Assembly (NCBI GenBank): GCA_963741505.1
Contig: CAVUIJ010000027.1
Location: 1-64,000 of the forward strand
From: JAKFWF01 sp963741505
GTDB lineage: Bacteria > Pseudomonadota > Alphaproteobacteria > Rhizobiales > Hyphomicrobiaceae
Reading direction: 5' to 3'
Length of the DNA stretch: 64,000 bases
In this document: positions 47,822-57,193 of the stretch, in pieces
Layout of the letters: each line of letters starts with the position of its first letter
Position numbering within the stretch: position 1 is the stretch's first letter
Notes under the pieces: generated by a model
What the model was told of the DNA's origin: nothing
What the model saw: the letters and a program-made list of their open reading frames with translations, nothing else
Databases searched by the model: none
Made by a program: the position numbers and the translations under genes

Positions 47822-49513
47822 ATGAATGTCAAGACAACAACAGCGGTGCCGACTGGCTGGCAGCGGTGCACGCTGTGGGCGACAGCGGTTCTGCTGGCCG
47901 TGTTGCTGGCCGCCCATATCAGCCGCTTTGAAGGCGGGCCCTACGACATCGCATTTACGCTGGCAGCCGCCGCAACCATGGGCGGATTGATACTTCTCGC
48001 CAGCCGCCGGCCGCTATTCAGCCTCGCCTCGACGACGCTGCTGGTCGCGCTCATCTTCGCCGTGTCGCGGGCGAAGCAGGAGGCCATGAACATGGTGCTC
48101 CACGCCTACGACATCATCTTCTATTTCAGCTCGTGGTCGACGATCTCGTTCCTGCTCGAGAGCTATCCGCGGCACGTGCTGGCACTGGCGGTGGCACTTG
48201 CTGCCACTGCCGCCGGCGCCTGGCTCACCTGGCGCCTCGACCACGGCCGCGTACGGCGCTGGAAGGCCGTTACCCTCACAATCGGATTCTCCTCGATTAC
48301 GGCGCTATCTGCCAATCTGCGCACGCCGCTGCACGAGGCCGTGTTCTTCACCGACGACCGCTACGTATCGGCGTTCTTTTCGTCACTGTCGGAGACGGCG
48401 GCGGTGCTGTGGCGGGGCAATCTCGCCGAGGCGGCAGCGAGTGCCACCGGCGGCGCCTTCACCGGCGCCACCGAATGCGAGCCCCATGCCGCGCCGCCAC
48501 ACATCATCCTGATCCACCAGGAGTCGACGGTGCCGCCGTCGCACTTCCCCGGCCTCGACTACGATCGCGGCATCGACCCGTTCTTCCTCTCGACCGACGG
48601 CCGGGTGCACAAGCTGCGGGTCGAGACCTTCGCCGGCGCTTCCTGGCTCAGTGAGTTCTCGATCCTGACCGGCATGTCGACGCACGCCTTCGGCAGCATG
48701 CGTCCCTATGTCCAGTCGGTGATGGCCGGCAAGCTGCGCGATGCACTGCCGCAGTTCCTCGAGAAGTGCGGCTATCACAACGCGCTGGTCTACCCGATGC
48801 TGCGCAACTTCGTCGCCAATGATCGCTTCTACGCCAAGATCGGCCTGCATCAGGTGATCGACGCCAAGGACCAGAAGGCTGCGCGACCGAACGAGCGCGA
48901 CCGCTTCTACTACAATACCGGCCTCGGCGTGATCGACGGCCACCTCAAGGCCCGCAAGGCGCCGTTGTTCCTCTATATTCAGACTCAGGCCTCGCACGGC
49001 AATTATGATTTCGTCTACGAGCCTCAGGTGAATGTCGCCGGCGGCGGGCCGGGCACTGACGCCGAGGTCAGCGAGTATCTGCGCCGGCTCGGCATGGCGG
49101 CGATGGACTACAAGTACCTCAAGGCGGAACTGGCGCGCCGCTTTCCTGCCGAGCGCTTCCTGATCGTCAACTACGGCGACCATCACCCCGACGTCACCCG
49201 CAAGTTGATGGGACCCGACTACCGGCGTGGCGTGCTGTCGATGGAGCGCCACCCGAAGGCCTTCGTCACCTACTATTCGACCGACGGCGTCGGTTACGCG
49301 CCGGCGAGCCTGCCGGACGTCGATCTGCTCGATGTGCCTTATCTCGGCACGGTGATCATGGAAGCGGCACGGCTGCCGTTGCCCGATACCTACCGCGAAC
49401 GTAAGCGACTGCTGGCCTTGTGCCAGGGCCGCTATCACGGCTGCGAAGCCCGCAGCGAGATTTTAGCATTCCATCGCCGGCTGCTGAATTCGGGCCTGAT
49501 GGACCGGTTCTGA
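47822..49513 (+). CDS. Membrane-bound sulfatase / LTA-synthase-like phosphotransferase
   Basis: A 563-residue alkaline-phosphatase-superfamily enzyme. Four hydrophobic segments fill the first 150 residues (for example LWATAVLLAVLLAAHI, HVLALAVALAATAAGAWLTW). A periplasmic catalytic domain follows: PHIILIHQESTVPPSHFPGL, VETFAGASWLSEFSILTGMS (the likely Thr/Ser nucleophile area), FLYIQTQASHGNYDF and the metal pair in FLIVNYGDHHPDVTRKLMG. This layout is shared with LTA synthase and phosphoethanolamine/phosphoglycerol transferases, so it probably decorates an envelope glycan or lipid. A GTG at 47810 is an alternative start. Intact. Confidence 0.8.
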   Translation: MNVKTTTAVPTGWQRCTLWATAVLLAVLLAAHISRFEGGPYDIAFTLAAAATMGGLILLASRRPLFSLASTTLLVALIFAVSRAKQEAMNMVLHAYDIIFYFSSWSTISFLLESYPRHVLALAVALAATAAGAWLTWRLDHGRVRRWKAVTLTIGFSSITALSANLRTPLHEAVFFTDDRYVSAFFSSLSETAAVLWRGNLAEAAASATGGAFTGATECEPHAAPPHIILIHQESTVPPSHFPGLDYDRGIDPFFLSTDGRVHKLRVETFAGASWLSEFSILTGMSTHAFGSMRPYVQSVMAGKLRDALPQFLEKCGYHNALVYPMLRNFVANDRFYAKIGLHQVIDAKDQKAARPNERDRFYYNTGLGVIDGHLKARKAPLFLYIQTQASHGNYDFVYEPQVNVAGGGPGTDAEVSEYLRRLGMAAMDYKYLKAELARRFPAERFLIVNYGDHHPDVTRKLMGPDYRRGVLSMERHPKAFVTYYSTDGVGYAPASLPDVDLLDVPYLGTVIMEAARLPLPDTYRERKRLLALCQGRYHGCEARSEILAFHRRLLNSGLMDRF

Positions 49514-49536
49514 CGACGGCGCTGGCCGACCGGCGC

Positions 49537-50094
49537 TCAATCGGCGCGGAACACCCGCTCGCGACGTTCGTGGCGTTCCTGTGCTTCGAGGCTCAGCGTC
49601 GCGATCGGACGGGCCTCGAGGCGGCGCAAGCCGATCGGCTCGCCGGTTTCCTCGCAATAGCCGTAGCTGCCGTCTTCGATGCGGGCGATCGCAGCATCGA
49701 TCTTGGAAACGAGTTTGCGCTGACGGTCGCGGGCCCGCAATTCGAGCGCCCGGTCGGTTTCGGAAGTGGCGCGGTCGGCGATATCCGCATGCTGCGATGA
49801 GTCTTCGTTCAAGCCCTGCACCGTCTCGCGCGTTTGCCGGATGATCTCTTCCTTCCAGGCCATCAGCTTGCGCCGGAAGTACAGCTTGTGCCGCTCGTTC
49901 ATGAACGGCTCCTTCTCGGACGGACGATAATCTTCCGGAAGGACAATGTCAGACATGGTCGCTTTCGACTGTTTCGACTTTGCAGCAGCGGTTTTTCTGG
50001 TCGTCGAAGTGCCGTTTGATGCAGGCTTGGCTACGACTTTCGTAGTAGCCTTGAGCGCGACCTTGGAGGCTGTCTTGATTACTTTTCGGCCCAT
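49537..50094 (-). CDS. dksA: RNA polymerase-binding transcription factor DksA, with basic N-terminal extension
   Basis: A 185-residue DksA/TraR protein that acts in the polymerase secondary channel with ppGpp. The DksA body starts at MSDIVLPEDYRPSEKEPF and includes FMNERHKLYFRRKLMAWKEE, ADIADRATSETDRALELRAR and DGSYGYCEETGEPIGLRRLE. Only one of the four zinc cysteines (in YGYCEETG) remains, as is known for alphaproteobacterial DksA. About 46 Lys/Ala/Thr-rich residues precede it from the ATG used here; the internal ATG at 49956 would give the classical length. It is convergent with the sulfatase-like gene. Confidence 0.88.
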   Translation of the reverse strand: MGRKVIKTASKVALKATTKVVAKPASNGTSTTRKTAAAKSKQSKATMSDIVLPEDYRPSEKEPFMNERHKLYFRRKLMAWKEEIIRQTRETVQGLNEDSSQHADIADRATSETDRALELRARDRQRKLVSKIDAAIARIEDGSYGYCEETGEPIGLRRLEARPIATLSLEAQERHERRERVFRAD

Positions 50095-50490
50095 AACGTG
50101 CCTCCGAAGTGCGGGGCGCCTCGGCCGGTGCGAGACGCCGGCAATGTTGTCGCAGCCCCTTTTAAGTGTCTGTTATTCCAAGTCAAGCGCTTACGCGACG
50201 ACGCCGGGCAGGAGCGCGCGATAGGGTTGATGTGGGCAGGTCGCGGCGGTGCGATCGGTGAATTTCTGCGGTGTTCACCACCCACATGAACGCTTGTTCA
50301 TTTAATCTTTCTACTTTCGATTGTGCATTGCGCCGCACCACTCGTGAATGGCAAGTTTCGCCAAATTGGCAGAAAACCGCCATGAACGATTTCCGACCAT
50401 CGCCGCCGGTCGCAACGTTTGCGCCGCCGCGCTCTCACCTCGCGAATGATCGCTTGAAGCACCGCGCGGCAGCCGCTTTAAGTGTCCCCG
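50095..50490. other. Gene-free stretch between dksA and the MoxR gene
   Basis: About 400 bases between divergent genes. It must hold promoters for both dksA and the MoxR operon. It contains the short palindrome at 50286-50301 and an A/T-richer run to about 50350; no small gene is convincing. Confidence 0.5.
50286..50301. promoter_or_regulatory. Inverted repeat ATGAAC-GCTT-GTTCAT, possible regulator site
   Basis: Perfect 6-base arms around four bases, followed by an AT-rich run (TTAATCTTTCTAC). It lies in the divergent dksA/moxR intergenic region. The spacing (four) does not fit the LexA box (seven). The regulator is unknown. Confidence 0.35.
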
Positions 50491-51369
50491 ATGCAGACGA
50501 GGGAGCACGGATCAAACGTGACAGCCAAGTTCCAGGGCACGGCCCAATATGTAGCGACCGACGATTTGAAGATCGCCGTCAATGCTGCCGTCACCTTGCA
50601 GCGGCCGTTGTTGATCAAGGGCGAGCCCGGCACCGGCAAGACGGTGCTGGCACAGGAGGTGGCGGCAGCCTTGAAAAGCCCGCTGATCGAGTGGCACATC
50701 AAATCGACAACCAAGGCGCAGCAGGGCCTGTACGAATATGATGCCGTTTCGCGACTGCGCGATAGCCAGCTCGGCGATGCCCGGGTCAAGGACATCGGCA
50801 ACTACATCAAGCGCGGCAAGCTGTGGGAGGCATTCGAGGCGCCGCAGCGCCCGGTGCTGCTGATCGACGAGATCGACAAGGCCGACATCGAGTTCCCGAA
50901 CGACCTGCTGCAGGAACTCGATCGCATGGAATTCTACGTCTATGAGACCGGCGAGACGGTGAAGGCAAAGGTACGCCCGGTCGTGCTGATCACGTCGAAC
51001 AATGAAAAGGAGCTGCCCGACGCGTTCCTGCGTCGCTGCTTCTTCCACTACATCAAGTTTCCCGATGCCGAGACCATGAAGGCGATCATCGAGGTGCATT
51101 TCCCGGGCCTCAAGGGCCGTCTCGTCAAGGAGGCGCTCGCCGTGTTCTACGAACTGCGCGAGGTGCCGGGCCTGAAGAAGAAGCCGTCGACCTCGGAGCT
51201 GCTCGACTGGATCAAGCTGCTGCTCAACGAGGACATCGCGCCTGAGACGCTGCGCGAGAGCGATCCTCGCAAGGTGATCCCGCCGCTGGCCGGCGCACTG
51301 CTCAAGAGCGAGCAGGACGTTCACCTGTTCGAGCGCCTGGCCTTCCTCACCCGTCGCAAGGGTGAATGA
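50491..51369 (+). CDS. MoxR-family AAA+ ATPase
   Basis: A 292-residue MoxR-type ATPase. It shows Walker A LLIKGEPGTGKTVLAQEVAA, Walker B RPVLLIDEIDKADIEFPNDL, sensor 1 VVLITSNNEKELPDAFLRRC with the arginine finger, and a helical lid. MoxR proteins act as chaperone-like ATPases, usually with a VWA-domain partner that follows in the operon. Here the next gene is instead a large membrane-anchored unknown. The start is uncertain: ATG 50491 is used; GTG 50482 and GTG 50518 (MTAKFQGTAQYV) are alternatives. Intact. Confidence 0.88.
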   Translation: MQTREHGSNVTAKFQGTAQYVATDDLKIAVNAAVTLQRPLLIKGEPGTGKTVLAQEVAAALKSPLIEWHIKSTTKAQQGLYEYDAVSRLRDSQLGDARVKDIGNYIKRGKLWEAFEAPQRPVLLIDEIDKADIEFPNDLLQELDRMEFYVYETGETVKAKVRPVVLITSNNEKELPDAFLRRCFFHYIKFPDAETMKAIIEVHFPGLKGRLVKEALAVFYELREVPGLKKKPSTSELLDWIKLLLNEDIAPETLRESDPRKVIPPLAGALLKSEQDVHLFERLAFLTRRKGE

Positions 51370-51431
51370 AGAAAATTGCGCGGATGGCGCGGGGCCTGCC
51401 GCTACCTCAACTCTTGCTTGGGAGCAGCACA

Positions 51432-53471
51432 ATGGCCGCCTCGAAAAAGCTCATGATCGGCGCTGCGGCGCTGGCCGCGGTGATCGGACTGGGCGGCTTC
51501 GCCGCCTACCGGATAATGCAGCAGCGCGCCGTTGCCGAAGTCGAGGAGCAGTTCCGCGCGTTCGGCTCAGCATTTGCCAAGGCCGAGCATGGCCCGATCG
51601 AGGTCGACATCTGGAATCGCACGCTCAAGATCACGAACATATCGCTGCAGCCGAAGGACGCCGCGGCCGACACCGCCATCCTGATCGCCGGCCTCAATGC
51701 GATCGGCACCGACCGCGGCCAGGATGGCACCGTCGCTGCCGACCGGCTGGAACTCACCGGCCTCGAGGCGACCGCCACTTGGTCGACTGAAATCGCCTCG
51801 CGCGTAAAATACGAGGCGCCGGCGATTGTCCTCGACGGGTTCGCCCTGCGGCCTCTGGCGCCAGCGGCGGCGACAGGAACGATCGGCGCCGCGATCCGGC
51901 TGATCGAGGCGACTTCAGCCAAGTCGATCAACGTGCCAATGCTGAAGACGACCACGACATTGCTGCCACAGCCGGCGCCGGCGCAGAACACGGCTGCTCT
52001 CTCGATCAGCGGCAACGTTGAACAGACGCAGCACAACGTCCGCTTCGAGACCTTCTCGGCCGGCCGCATCGCCAGAGCTACCGCCGATCGCCTGGTCATT
52101 GCATCGAAACTTCAGCCGCCAGGGGCCGGTGACTTCACCGGCGAGATTAGCGACCTCTACGTCACCGACCACGACCTGATCGCCATGTTGTCGCTGGTCG
52201 ACGCCGAGTTGGCAGCGAAGACGTCGACCGGCCAAAAGATGCTGTGGCAGACCGCCGGCATGGGCCGGATGACCATCAAGAGCGGCAAGCAGCTGACCTT
52301 GTCGATGGCCGGCGCCTCGATCGACAAGGTCAGTATCGACACGGCAAAGGCGCAGCCCGCATGGCAGGCATTCAGGGCTAATCAGCCAAAGCCGCCAGGG
52401 GCGCTGTTGCCACGGCAGCAGGCGGCGTTCGCCACCGCCCTGGCCGATATGTACGAGAGTGTCGGAGCAGGCAAGCTCGAATACCTCGGCCTCGGCTTCG
52501 AAATTCCGGGTCTCGCGCCGGTCAAGCTCGATCGGTTCACGCTTGAGAACTATCAAGGCGGCACCCTCGGGTCGTTCGTAATCGCTGGGCTCGACGGGGC
52601 GACGCCGCAAGGCGAGAAGTTCAAGCTCGGCCGCTTCGCCCTCACCGGCATGAAAGTGTCGCAGATGTTGCGGCTGGCTGGTCAAACCACCCCGGCCGGG
52701 GCGAGCGTGCCGCAGCCCAGCCCGACCGCCTGGGACATGCTGCGCATGCTCGATGGCGTCGAAATCGAGGGCCTCGACATCCCGGACCGCAGATCACCTG
52801 GCCAGACCATCGTCGTCGAGGCGCTGAAGGCTAACTGGGGTTCGTTCGTCGGCCAGCTGCCGGCGATGGCGCAGTTCAACCTCAAAGCCACCGGGCCGAT
52901 CTCGCCGACCGATCCGGAGCCGTTCAAGGCGCTGGCCGGAACCGGGCTCGGGCGGACGACCATCGGCCTCGACGGCAAATGGAACTGGCAGGAGGCCACG
53001 CAATCTTTCGGGCTCGGCCCGGTGACGGTGGATCTCGCCGGTGCCGGCGCCATGACCGCCGAAGCAAAGTTCGAAAATGTCACCCGTCAGGCCCTGATGG
53101 CCGGTCCGCAGATGCTGCCACTGATGGCGCAGGATATGCGTCTCGGACCGGTCGCAGTCAGCGTCCGCGATGGCGGGTTGCTCAAGCTCGTGGCCGCCAA
53201 CCCGGCAATGAGCGTGCAGCATCAGCAGATGATCCAAGCGCTGCGCGCGACCGACCCGGCGCAGCCGGCAGACGTGATCGAGTTGGCCGCGATCAAGGCC
53301 GGCATCGCCAAATTCTTGGAGACGCCCGGCGGCCGGCTCGATATCGGCCTGACGCCGAAGTCGTCGGTGAGCCTTAGCCAGCTGTTGTCGCCGGGCAATA
53401 CCGCGGCGGAGCTGGGAGCCCTTCTGGCCTCCCAATTCAACGCCCAGGTCACCGCGAGCCCGGCACCTTAG
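51432..53471 (+). CDS. Large membrane-anchored protein of unknown function
   Basis: A 679-residue protein that I cannot place. It has an N-terminal signal-anchor (KLMIGAAALAAVIGLGGFAA) and then no further membrane segment, so the bulk should be periplasmic. The body consists of recurrent beta-like units with Gly-Leu-x-Ile and Asp-Lys-Phe/Val steps (WNRTLKITNISLQPKDAAAD, VKLDRFTLENYQGGTLGSFV, KFKLGRFALTGMKVSQMLRL, GPVTVDLAGAGAMTAEAKFE). This is reminiscent of AsmA-like or other lipid-transfer/envelope proteins, but that is only an impression. It follows moxR by 62 bases with a GGGAGCAG ribosome-binding site, so probably one operon. Intact. Confidence 0.7.
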   Translation: MAASKKLMIGAAALAAVIGLGGFAAYRIMQQRAVAEVEEQFRAFGSAFAKAEHGPIEVDIWNRTLKITNISLQPKDAAADTAILIAGLNAIGTDRGQDGTVAADRLELTGLEATATWSTEIASRVKYEAPAIVLDGFALRPLAPAAATGTIGAAIRLIEATSAKSINVPMLKTTTTLLPQPAPAQNTAALSISGNVEQTQHNVRFETFSAGRIARATADRLVIASKLQPPGAGDFTGEISDLYVTDHDLIAMLSLVDAELAAKTSTGQKMLWQTAGMGRMTIKSGKQLTLSMAGASIDKVSIDTAKAQPAWQAFRANQPKPPGALLPRQQAAFATALADMYESVGAGKLEYLGLGFEIPGLAPVKLDRFTLENYQGGTLGSFVIAGLDGATPQGEKFKLGRFALTGMKVSQMLRLAGQTTPAGASVPQPSPTAWDMLRMLDGVEIEGLDIPDRRSPGQTIVVEALKANWGSFVGQLPAMAQFNLKATGPISPTDPEPFKALAGTGLGRTTIGLDGKWNWQEATQSFGLGPVTVDLAGAGAMTAEAKFENVTRQALMAGPQMLPLMAQDMRLGPVAVSVRDGGLLKLVAANPAMSVQHQQMIQALRATDPAQPADVIELAAIKAGIAKFLETPGGRLDIGLTPKSSVSLSQLLSPGNTAAELGALLASQFNAQVTASPAP

Positions 53472-53528
53472 CGAGCAACGCCGCTGACCCATGGACGTTG
53501 TGCTGCGCGGCGAGCGCCGCGCCGGCAC

Positions 53529-54590
53529 TCAGTTCAGGCGCAGATCGGTGATGAGCGCCGGGTCGGCCTTGAGCTCGCCGCGCTCGACGCGCTTGACGAT
53601 GTCGGTCAGCACCGCGTTGGCCCGGCACGCGATGCCGATCTTCTCGCCTTCCCGCACGATATAGCCGTTCAGGTACTCGATCTCGGTGCGGCGACCCTTG
53701 GCCATGTCCTGGCCCATCGATGGGCGCTGCTCGGAGGAGACCCGCGCGGTGTCCTTGAAGCGTTGCTCGTCGTACGTGCGCAATGCTGCCTCCTCGCCCT
53801 CGCCGGCGCGCGCGATGGTCTCGGGCGGCAGATGCAGGATCTCTTCGAGTTGATAGCCCTGCGCCTGCCCGACCCGAATGGCTTCGCCGCCGAGGCGTGC
53901 CGCAAAGCGCCGGATCGCCGCGTTCTGCACCACCGCCGCCCCCGACAGCCCGGTGCACGCCGACAGCCCGTTCTGCATGACGTTGGCGACGAGCTTCGAC
54001 CACCGCTCGCCCCATAGGTTGGTCGTCACCTTGGCACTGTCGGCGGTCGCGACCAATCGGCCAACCTCCGTTGCCCGGGGTGTGATCAGGCCATGCACTT
54101 CGCCGGCTCGATAGACGGTGTGCGCCATCCCACCCTTGGCGGCGCCGCGATGGATGTGGCCAGGTGCTGCCAGATTGACCGAGATCGAGCTGGCGATGCA
54201 GCCGAGCGTCCTGCCCCAGCCGACGACGTCGGCGATCGCCGGCTCGTTGATGCAATTCTGCAATGAGACGAAGAAGCCATGCGGCGCCAGATACTGTTGG
54301 ATCATCATCGTCGACCAAGCGGTGTCGTAGGACTTGGTGCAGATGAAGGCAATGTCGAACGGCCGCTCCTTGCTGCACTGCTGCACCTGCGTGATGTGCA
54401 ACGCCCGCACCGGTACGGTGAACTCCGGCTCTTCTCTGGCGTGGGTGACGCGCAAGCCGTGCCGGTTCATATGCTCGACGTGTTCAGGCCAGGCATCGAT
54501 GAAGGTGACGTCCTCACCGGCTTTCACCATATGGCCGCCGGTATAGCCGCCGACCGCGCCTGCGCCAACGATGACGATCCTGCTTCCCAC
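53529..54590 (-). CDS. Ketopantoate-reductase (PanE/ApbA) family oxidoreductase
   Basis: A 353-residue NAD(P)-dependent 2-hydroxyacid-type dehydrogenase from a GTG start. The Rossmann fingerprint is IVIVGAGAVGGYTGGHMVKA, then FDIAFICTKSYDTAWSTMMI, QNCINEPAIADVVGWGRTLG, and the catalytic-Lys region ERWSKLVANVMQNGLSACTG. The C-terminal helical domain carries EIEYLNGYIVREGEKIGIAC. It is longer than biosynthetic PanE (about 300) and sits at the end of a catabolic operon, so it probably reduces or oxidises a pathway-specific keto/hydroxy acid rather than ketopantoate. Confidence 0.85.
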   Translation of the reverse strand: MGSRIVIVGAGAVGGYTGGHMVKAGEDVTFIDAWPEHVEHMNRHGLRVTHAREEPEFTVPVRALHITQVQQCSKERPFDIAFICTKSYDTAWSTMMIQQYLAPHGFFVSLQNCINEPAIADVVGWGRTLGCIASSISVNLAAPGHIHRGAAKGGMAHTVYRAGEVHGLITPRATEVGRLVATADSAKVTTNLWGERWSKLVANVMQNGLSACTGLSGAAVVQNAAIRRFAARLGGEAIRVGQAQGYQLEEILHLPPETIARAGEGEEAALRTYDEQRFKDTARVSSEQRPSMGQDMAKGRRTEIEYLNGYIVREGEKIGIACRANAVLTDIVKRVERGELKADPALITDLRLN

Positions 54591-54769
54591 GATCCTGCTC
54601 TCCTCGGCTGTCTGGCTGGCTTATTGCGGCGGAAACGGCCGGCGACGCCGAGGATGACGCCAATGTCGCGCACAATGCAACGCTGCCGATGCAGGAAAGC
54701 GCGGCATCCCCGCGCGCGGCAGCACCAACCGCCAGTGTTGATCGGCGATCACCGCGACATGCGAAGTCG

Positions 54770-55376
54770 TCATTTCTTCTTCCGCCGGCAGCCATAGGCA
54801 TGGCGCACAACTCGGCCGAACGAGCGGTAGAGTTGCTCCAGCCGGTCGAAATTGCCGCCGTCCTGGGTGATCGGCCCAGCACTATTGGCGATGGCGACGA
54901 GTTGCAGGGCGATGTCGCTGCGCGGAATGTCGTTCGTCAGCTCGCCCTTCTCCACCGCCTGGTCGATGCCCGCGATCACGAGGTTCTCGAGCGTGCTGCC
55001 GAAATCGGCGAGCGCCTTGCGCGCCCGCGGCCCGATGACGTCGCGTTCGAGGCGCATGCGGCCGATGAGGCTCCAGGGACTGGCCGTCGCCCCGGTCGGG
55101 TTGTAGCGCAAATAGCGCTGCCGGTTCGAACTCCATCATGCCGTGGATCTTGGCCTCGAAGCTCTTGTCGCTTTGCCAGTTGGCGGTCCAGTTGGCCAGC
55201 GTCTGCTCGACGTAGTCGACGATCACTTCCTCGCACAGATTGAGCTTGTTGCCGTAGTAGTAGTGGATGTTGGCTCTTGTCGTGTTCAAGTGCTCGGCGA
55301 CATCGCGAAACCGAAAGCCCTGAAAACCGTTGCGGATCAGGAGCTCGGTCGCGATCGTCTTGATCTCGTCCTTCAT
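54770..55376 (-). CDS. TetR-family transcriptional regulator (one frameshift)
   Basis: A regulator of about 201 residues. The DNA-binding domain is IKTIATELLIRNGFQGFRFR, then DVAEHLNTTRANIHYYYGNK, typical of TetR. The ligand-binding half contains IGPRARKALADFGSTLENLV and ends with HAYGCRRKKK. A single extra C in the run near 55121-55124 (GAACCGG for GAACGG) shifts the frame after residue 84; removing it restores a continuous protein. The ATG overlaps the stop of the upstream reductase gene (ATGA). It probably controls the surrounding catabolic operon. Confidence 0.8.
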
Positions 55377-57166
55377 GATGCCTGCTCGCGGTGGGAGCTG
55401 CCATCCCCGGCCGGCACCGCGGACGCACCGGCAGCGATGGCATCGATGGGCCCGAATGCTGCCGTGAAGGCACTGGCGATCGCCGCTTCGCTCTTGCCGG
55501 CGCGGGCTGCGTCGCCGATCAACTCGCAGCTGAAGGTGCCGCCAAGACGGCGCGCGATCGCAGCGCCGGTCGGGCGGCGCGCCTTGTAGTGGAACCAGTT
55601 GCGCCAACCTTCGTTGCGGCCGAGCCCTGAGAACAGTCGGCGCCGCATCAAGCCGCTGCGCAAGAGGCGGGCGACAACGGCGCCAAGGCCCGCGGCATAG
55701 GCGGCACCGGTCGCGATCACGACGTGATCGAAGCCGTCGAGCAGCTTCGGATCGGCAATGGGGTCGGTGCCCGTCCTGATCGTCGCGCCCTGGTCGCGGC
55801 AGGCGCGCGCGAGAGCGGCGATGTACTCGGCGAAACTCTCCGGGTTGGCGGCGACACCCTGGAACAGCGACGCGTGGCCGGCGAGCGTGAACGCTCCGCC
55901 GAGACTGCGGCTGCGCTCGAATACGGTCACCTGATTGGCGGCAGACATCAGCGAGGCATAGGTGAGGCCGGCCGGCCCACCGCCGATCACCGCGATGCGC
56001 TGGCCTCGGCGGACCAGCTGCTGGCCGGCGTAAGCCATCTCCCGCCCGGTCACCGGATTGACCAGACAGTGCAGCTGGCGGCCTTCCCGCATACCGTCGA
56101 CACAGGTGTTGCAGGCGAGACAGCGGCGAGCCTCGAGGCCGGCCGCGGCCTTGGCAACCCACTCCGGGTCGGCAAGCAGCGGCCGGCCGAGCGCGATGAA
56201 GTCGGCCCTGCCCTGCGCCACCGCGGCCTTGGCTGCTGCCGGATCGCCGAACCGCCCGACCGCGATCACCGGCACTGTGACGCGGCGCTTCACAGCTTCG
56301 GCATAGTGCAGAAATGGTGTCGGCGCAGTCGCCATCGGCGGGATCATGATCGCCGCCGTAGGTTGCGATCGATAATGCCCGCCGGTCATATGAATGGCGT
56401 CGGCACCGGCAGCGGCGGCCCAGGTGGCCACTTCTACCGCCTCAGCGGGCGTCAGCCCGCCATCGAAGAAATCGTCGCCGTTCATGCGGAAGATCACCGC
56501 GAGCTGCGGCACTGCGGCTTTCACCGCGGTGGTGATCTCGAGGGCAAAGCGGGCGCGATTTTCGAGCGGACCACCGTAGGCGTCGCGGCGCGTGTTCTCC
56601 AGCGGCGCCAGAAACTGCGAGATCAGATAGCCATGCGCGGCGTGGATCTCGACGGCGTCGAAACCCGCTCTTGCAGCCCGCATCGCCGCGGCGGCGAAGG
56701 CCTCGCGGGTCTGAGCAATCCGTGCCAGGGTCATCGCTTCCGGCACGATCGTCTCGGTATGGCCTTCCTGCACGCTGTGCGGGATGGCGGAAGGCGCGAT
56801 CGGCGCCTCGCCGGCGATGTCAACGCGCGTGTGACCGCCGCCGTGACCGATCTGGATCGAGGCCTTGGCGCCACCCGCGTGGATCGCCGCCACCAGCCGG
56901 GCGAGCCCCGGCAGGAAACGGTCGTCATAGAGGCCGAGCTCGAAATTGCGGTGCTTGCCGGCGCGCTCGGGCGAGGCCATTTCGACCGTGATCAGGCCAA
57001 CGCCGCCGCGCGCCCGCGCCACATAGTAGGCAATTCCGGCGTCAGTGACTAAGCCGTCGGCATCGGCCTTGCGGGTCGTCATCGGCGCCATGATGACGCG
57101 GTTCTTCAACCCGAGCGGACCGATCCGGCCCGGGCTGAAGAGAACAGCCGCTGCTTCGGTGGCCAT
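55373..57166 (-). CDS. Old-yellow-enzyme/2,4-dienoyl-CoA-reductase-type flavoprotein (FMN, 4Fe-4S, FAD)
   Basis: A 597-residue enoate reductase. The FMN TIM barrel (residues 8-340) has LKNRVIMAPMTTRKADADGL, IQIGHGGGHTR, the active-site segment DAVEIHAAHGYLISQFLAPL and DFIALGRPLLADPEW. The iron-sulfur ligands follow in RCLACNTCVDGMREGRQLHC. The FAD/NAD domain begins QRIAVIGGGPAGLTYASLMS. Its C-terminal part is shorter than in FadH. Such enzymes reduce a double bond conjugated to a carbonyl with NAD(P)H. It is translationally coupled to the TetR gene and follows the DapA-like gene. Confidence 0.88.
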   Translation of the reverse strand: MATEAAAVLFSPGRIGPLGLKNRVIMAPMTTRKADADGLVTDAGIAYYVARARGGVGLITVEMASPERAGKHRNFELGLYDDRFLPGLARLVAAIHAGGAKASIQIGHGGGHTRVDIAGEAPIAPSAIPHSVQEGHTETIVPEAMTLARIAQTREAFAAAAMRAARAGFDAVEIHAAHGYLISQFLAPLENTRRDAYGGPLENRARFALEITTAVKAAVPQLAVIFRMNGDDFFDGGLTPAEAVEVATWAAAAGADAIHMTGGHYRSQPTAAIMIPPMATAPTPFLHYAEAVKRRVTVPVIAVGRFGDPAAAKAAVAQGRADFIALGRPLLADPEWVAKAAAGLEARRCLACNTCVDGMREGRQLHCLVNPVTGREMAYAGQQLVRRGQRIAVIGGGPAGLTYASLMSAANQVTVFERSRSLGGAFTLAGHASLFQGVAANPESFAEYIAALARACRDQGATIRTGTDPIADPKLLDGFDHVVIATGAAYAAGLGAVVARLLRSGLMRRRLFSGLGRNEGWRNWFHYKARRPTGAAIARRLGGTFSCELIGDAARAGKSEAAIASAFTAAFGPIDAIAAGASAVPAGDGSSHREQAS

Positions 57167-57193
57167 GCCGCACCTTCGCGCCAACCACGCGCA

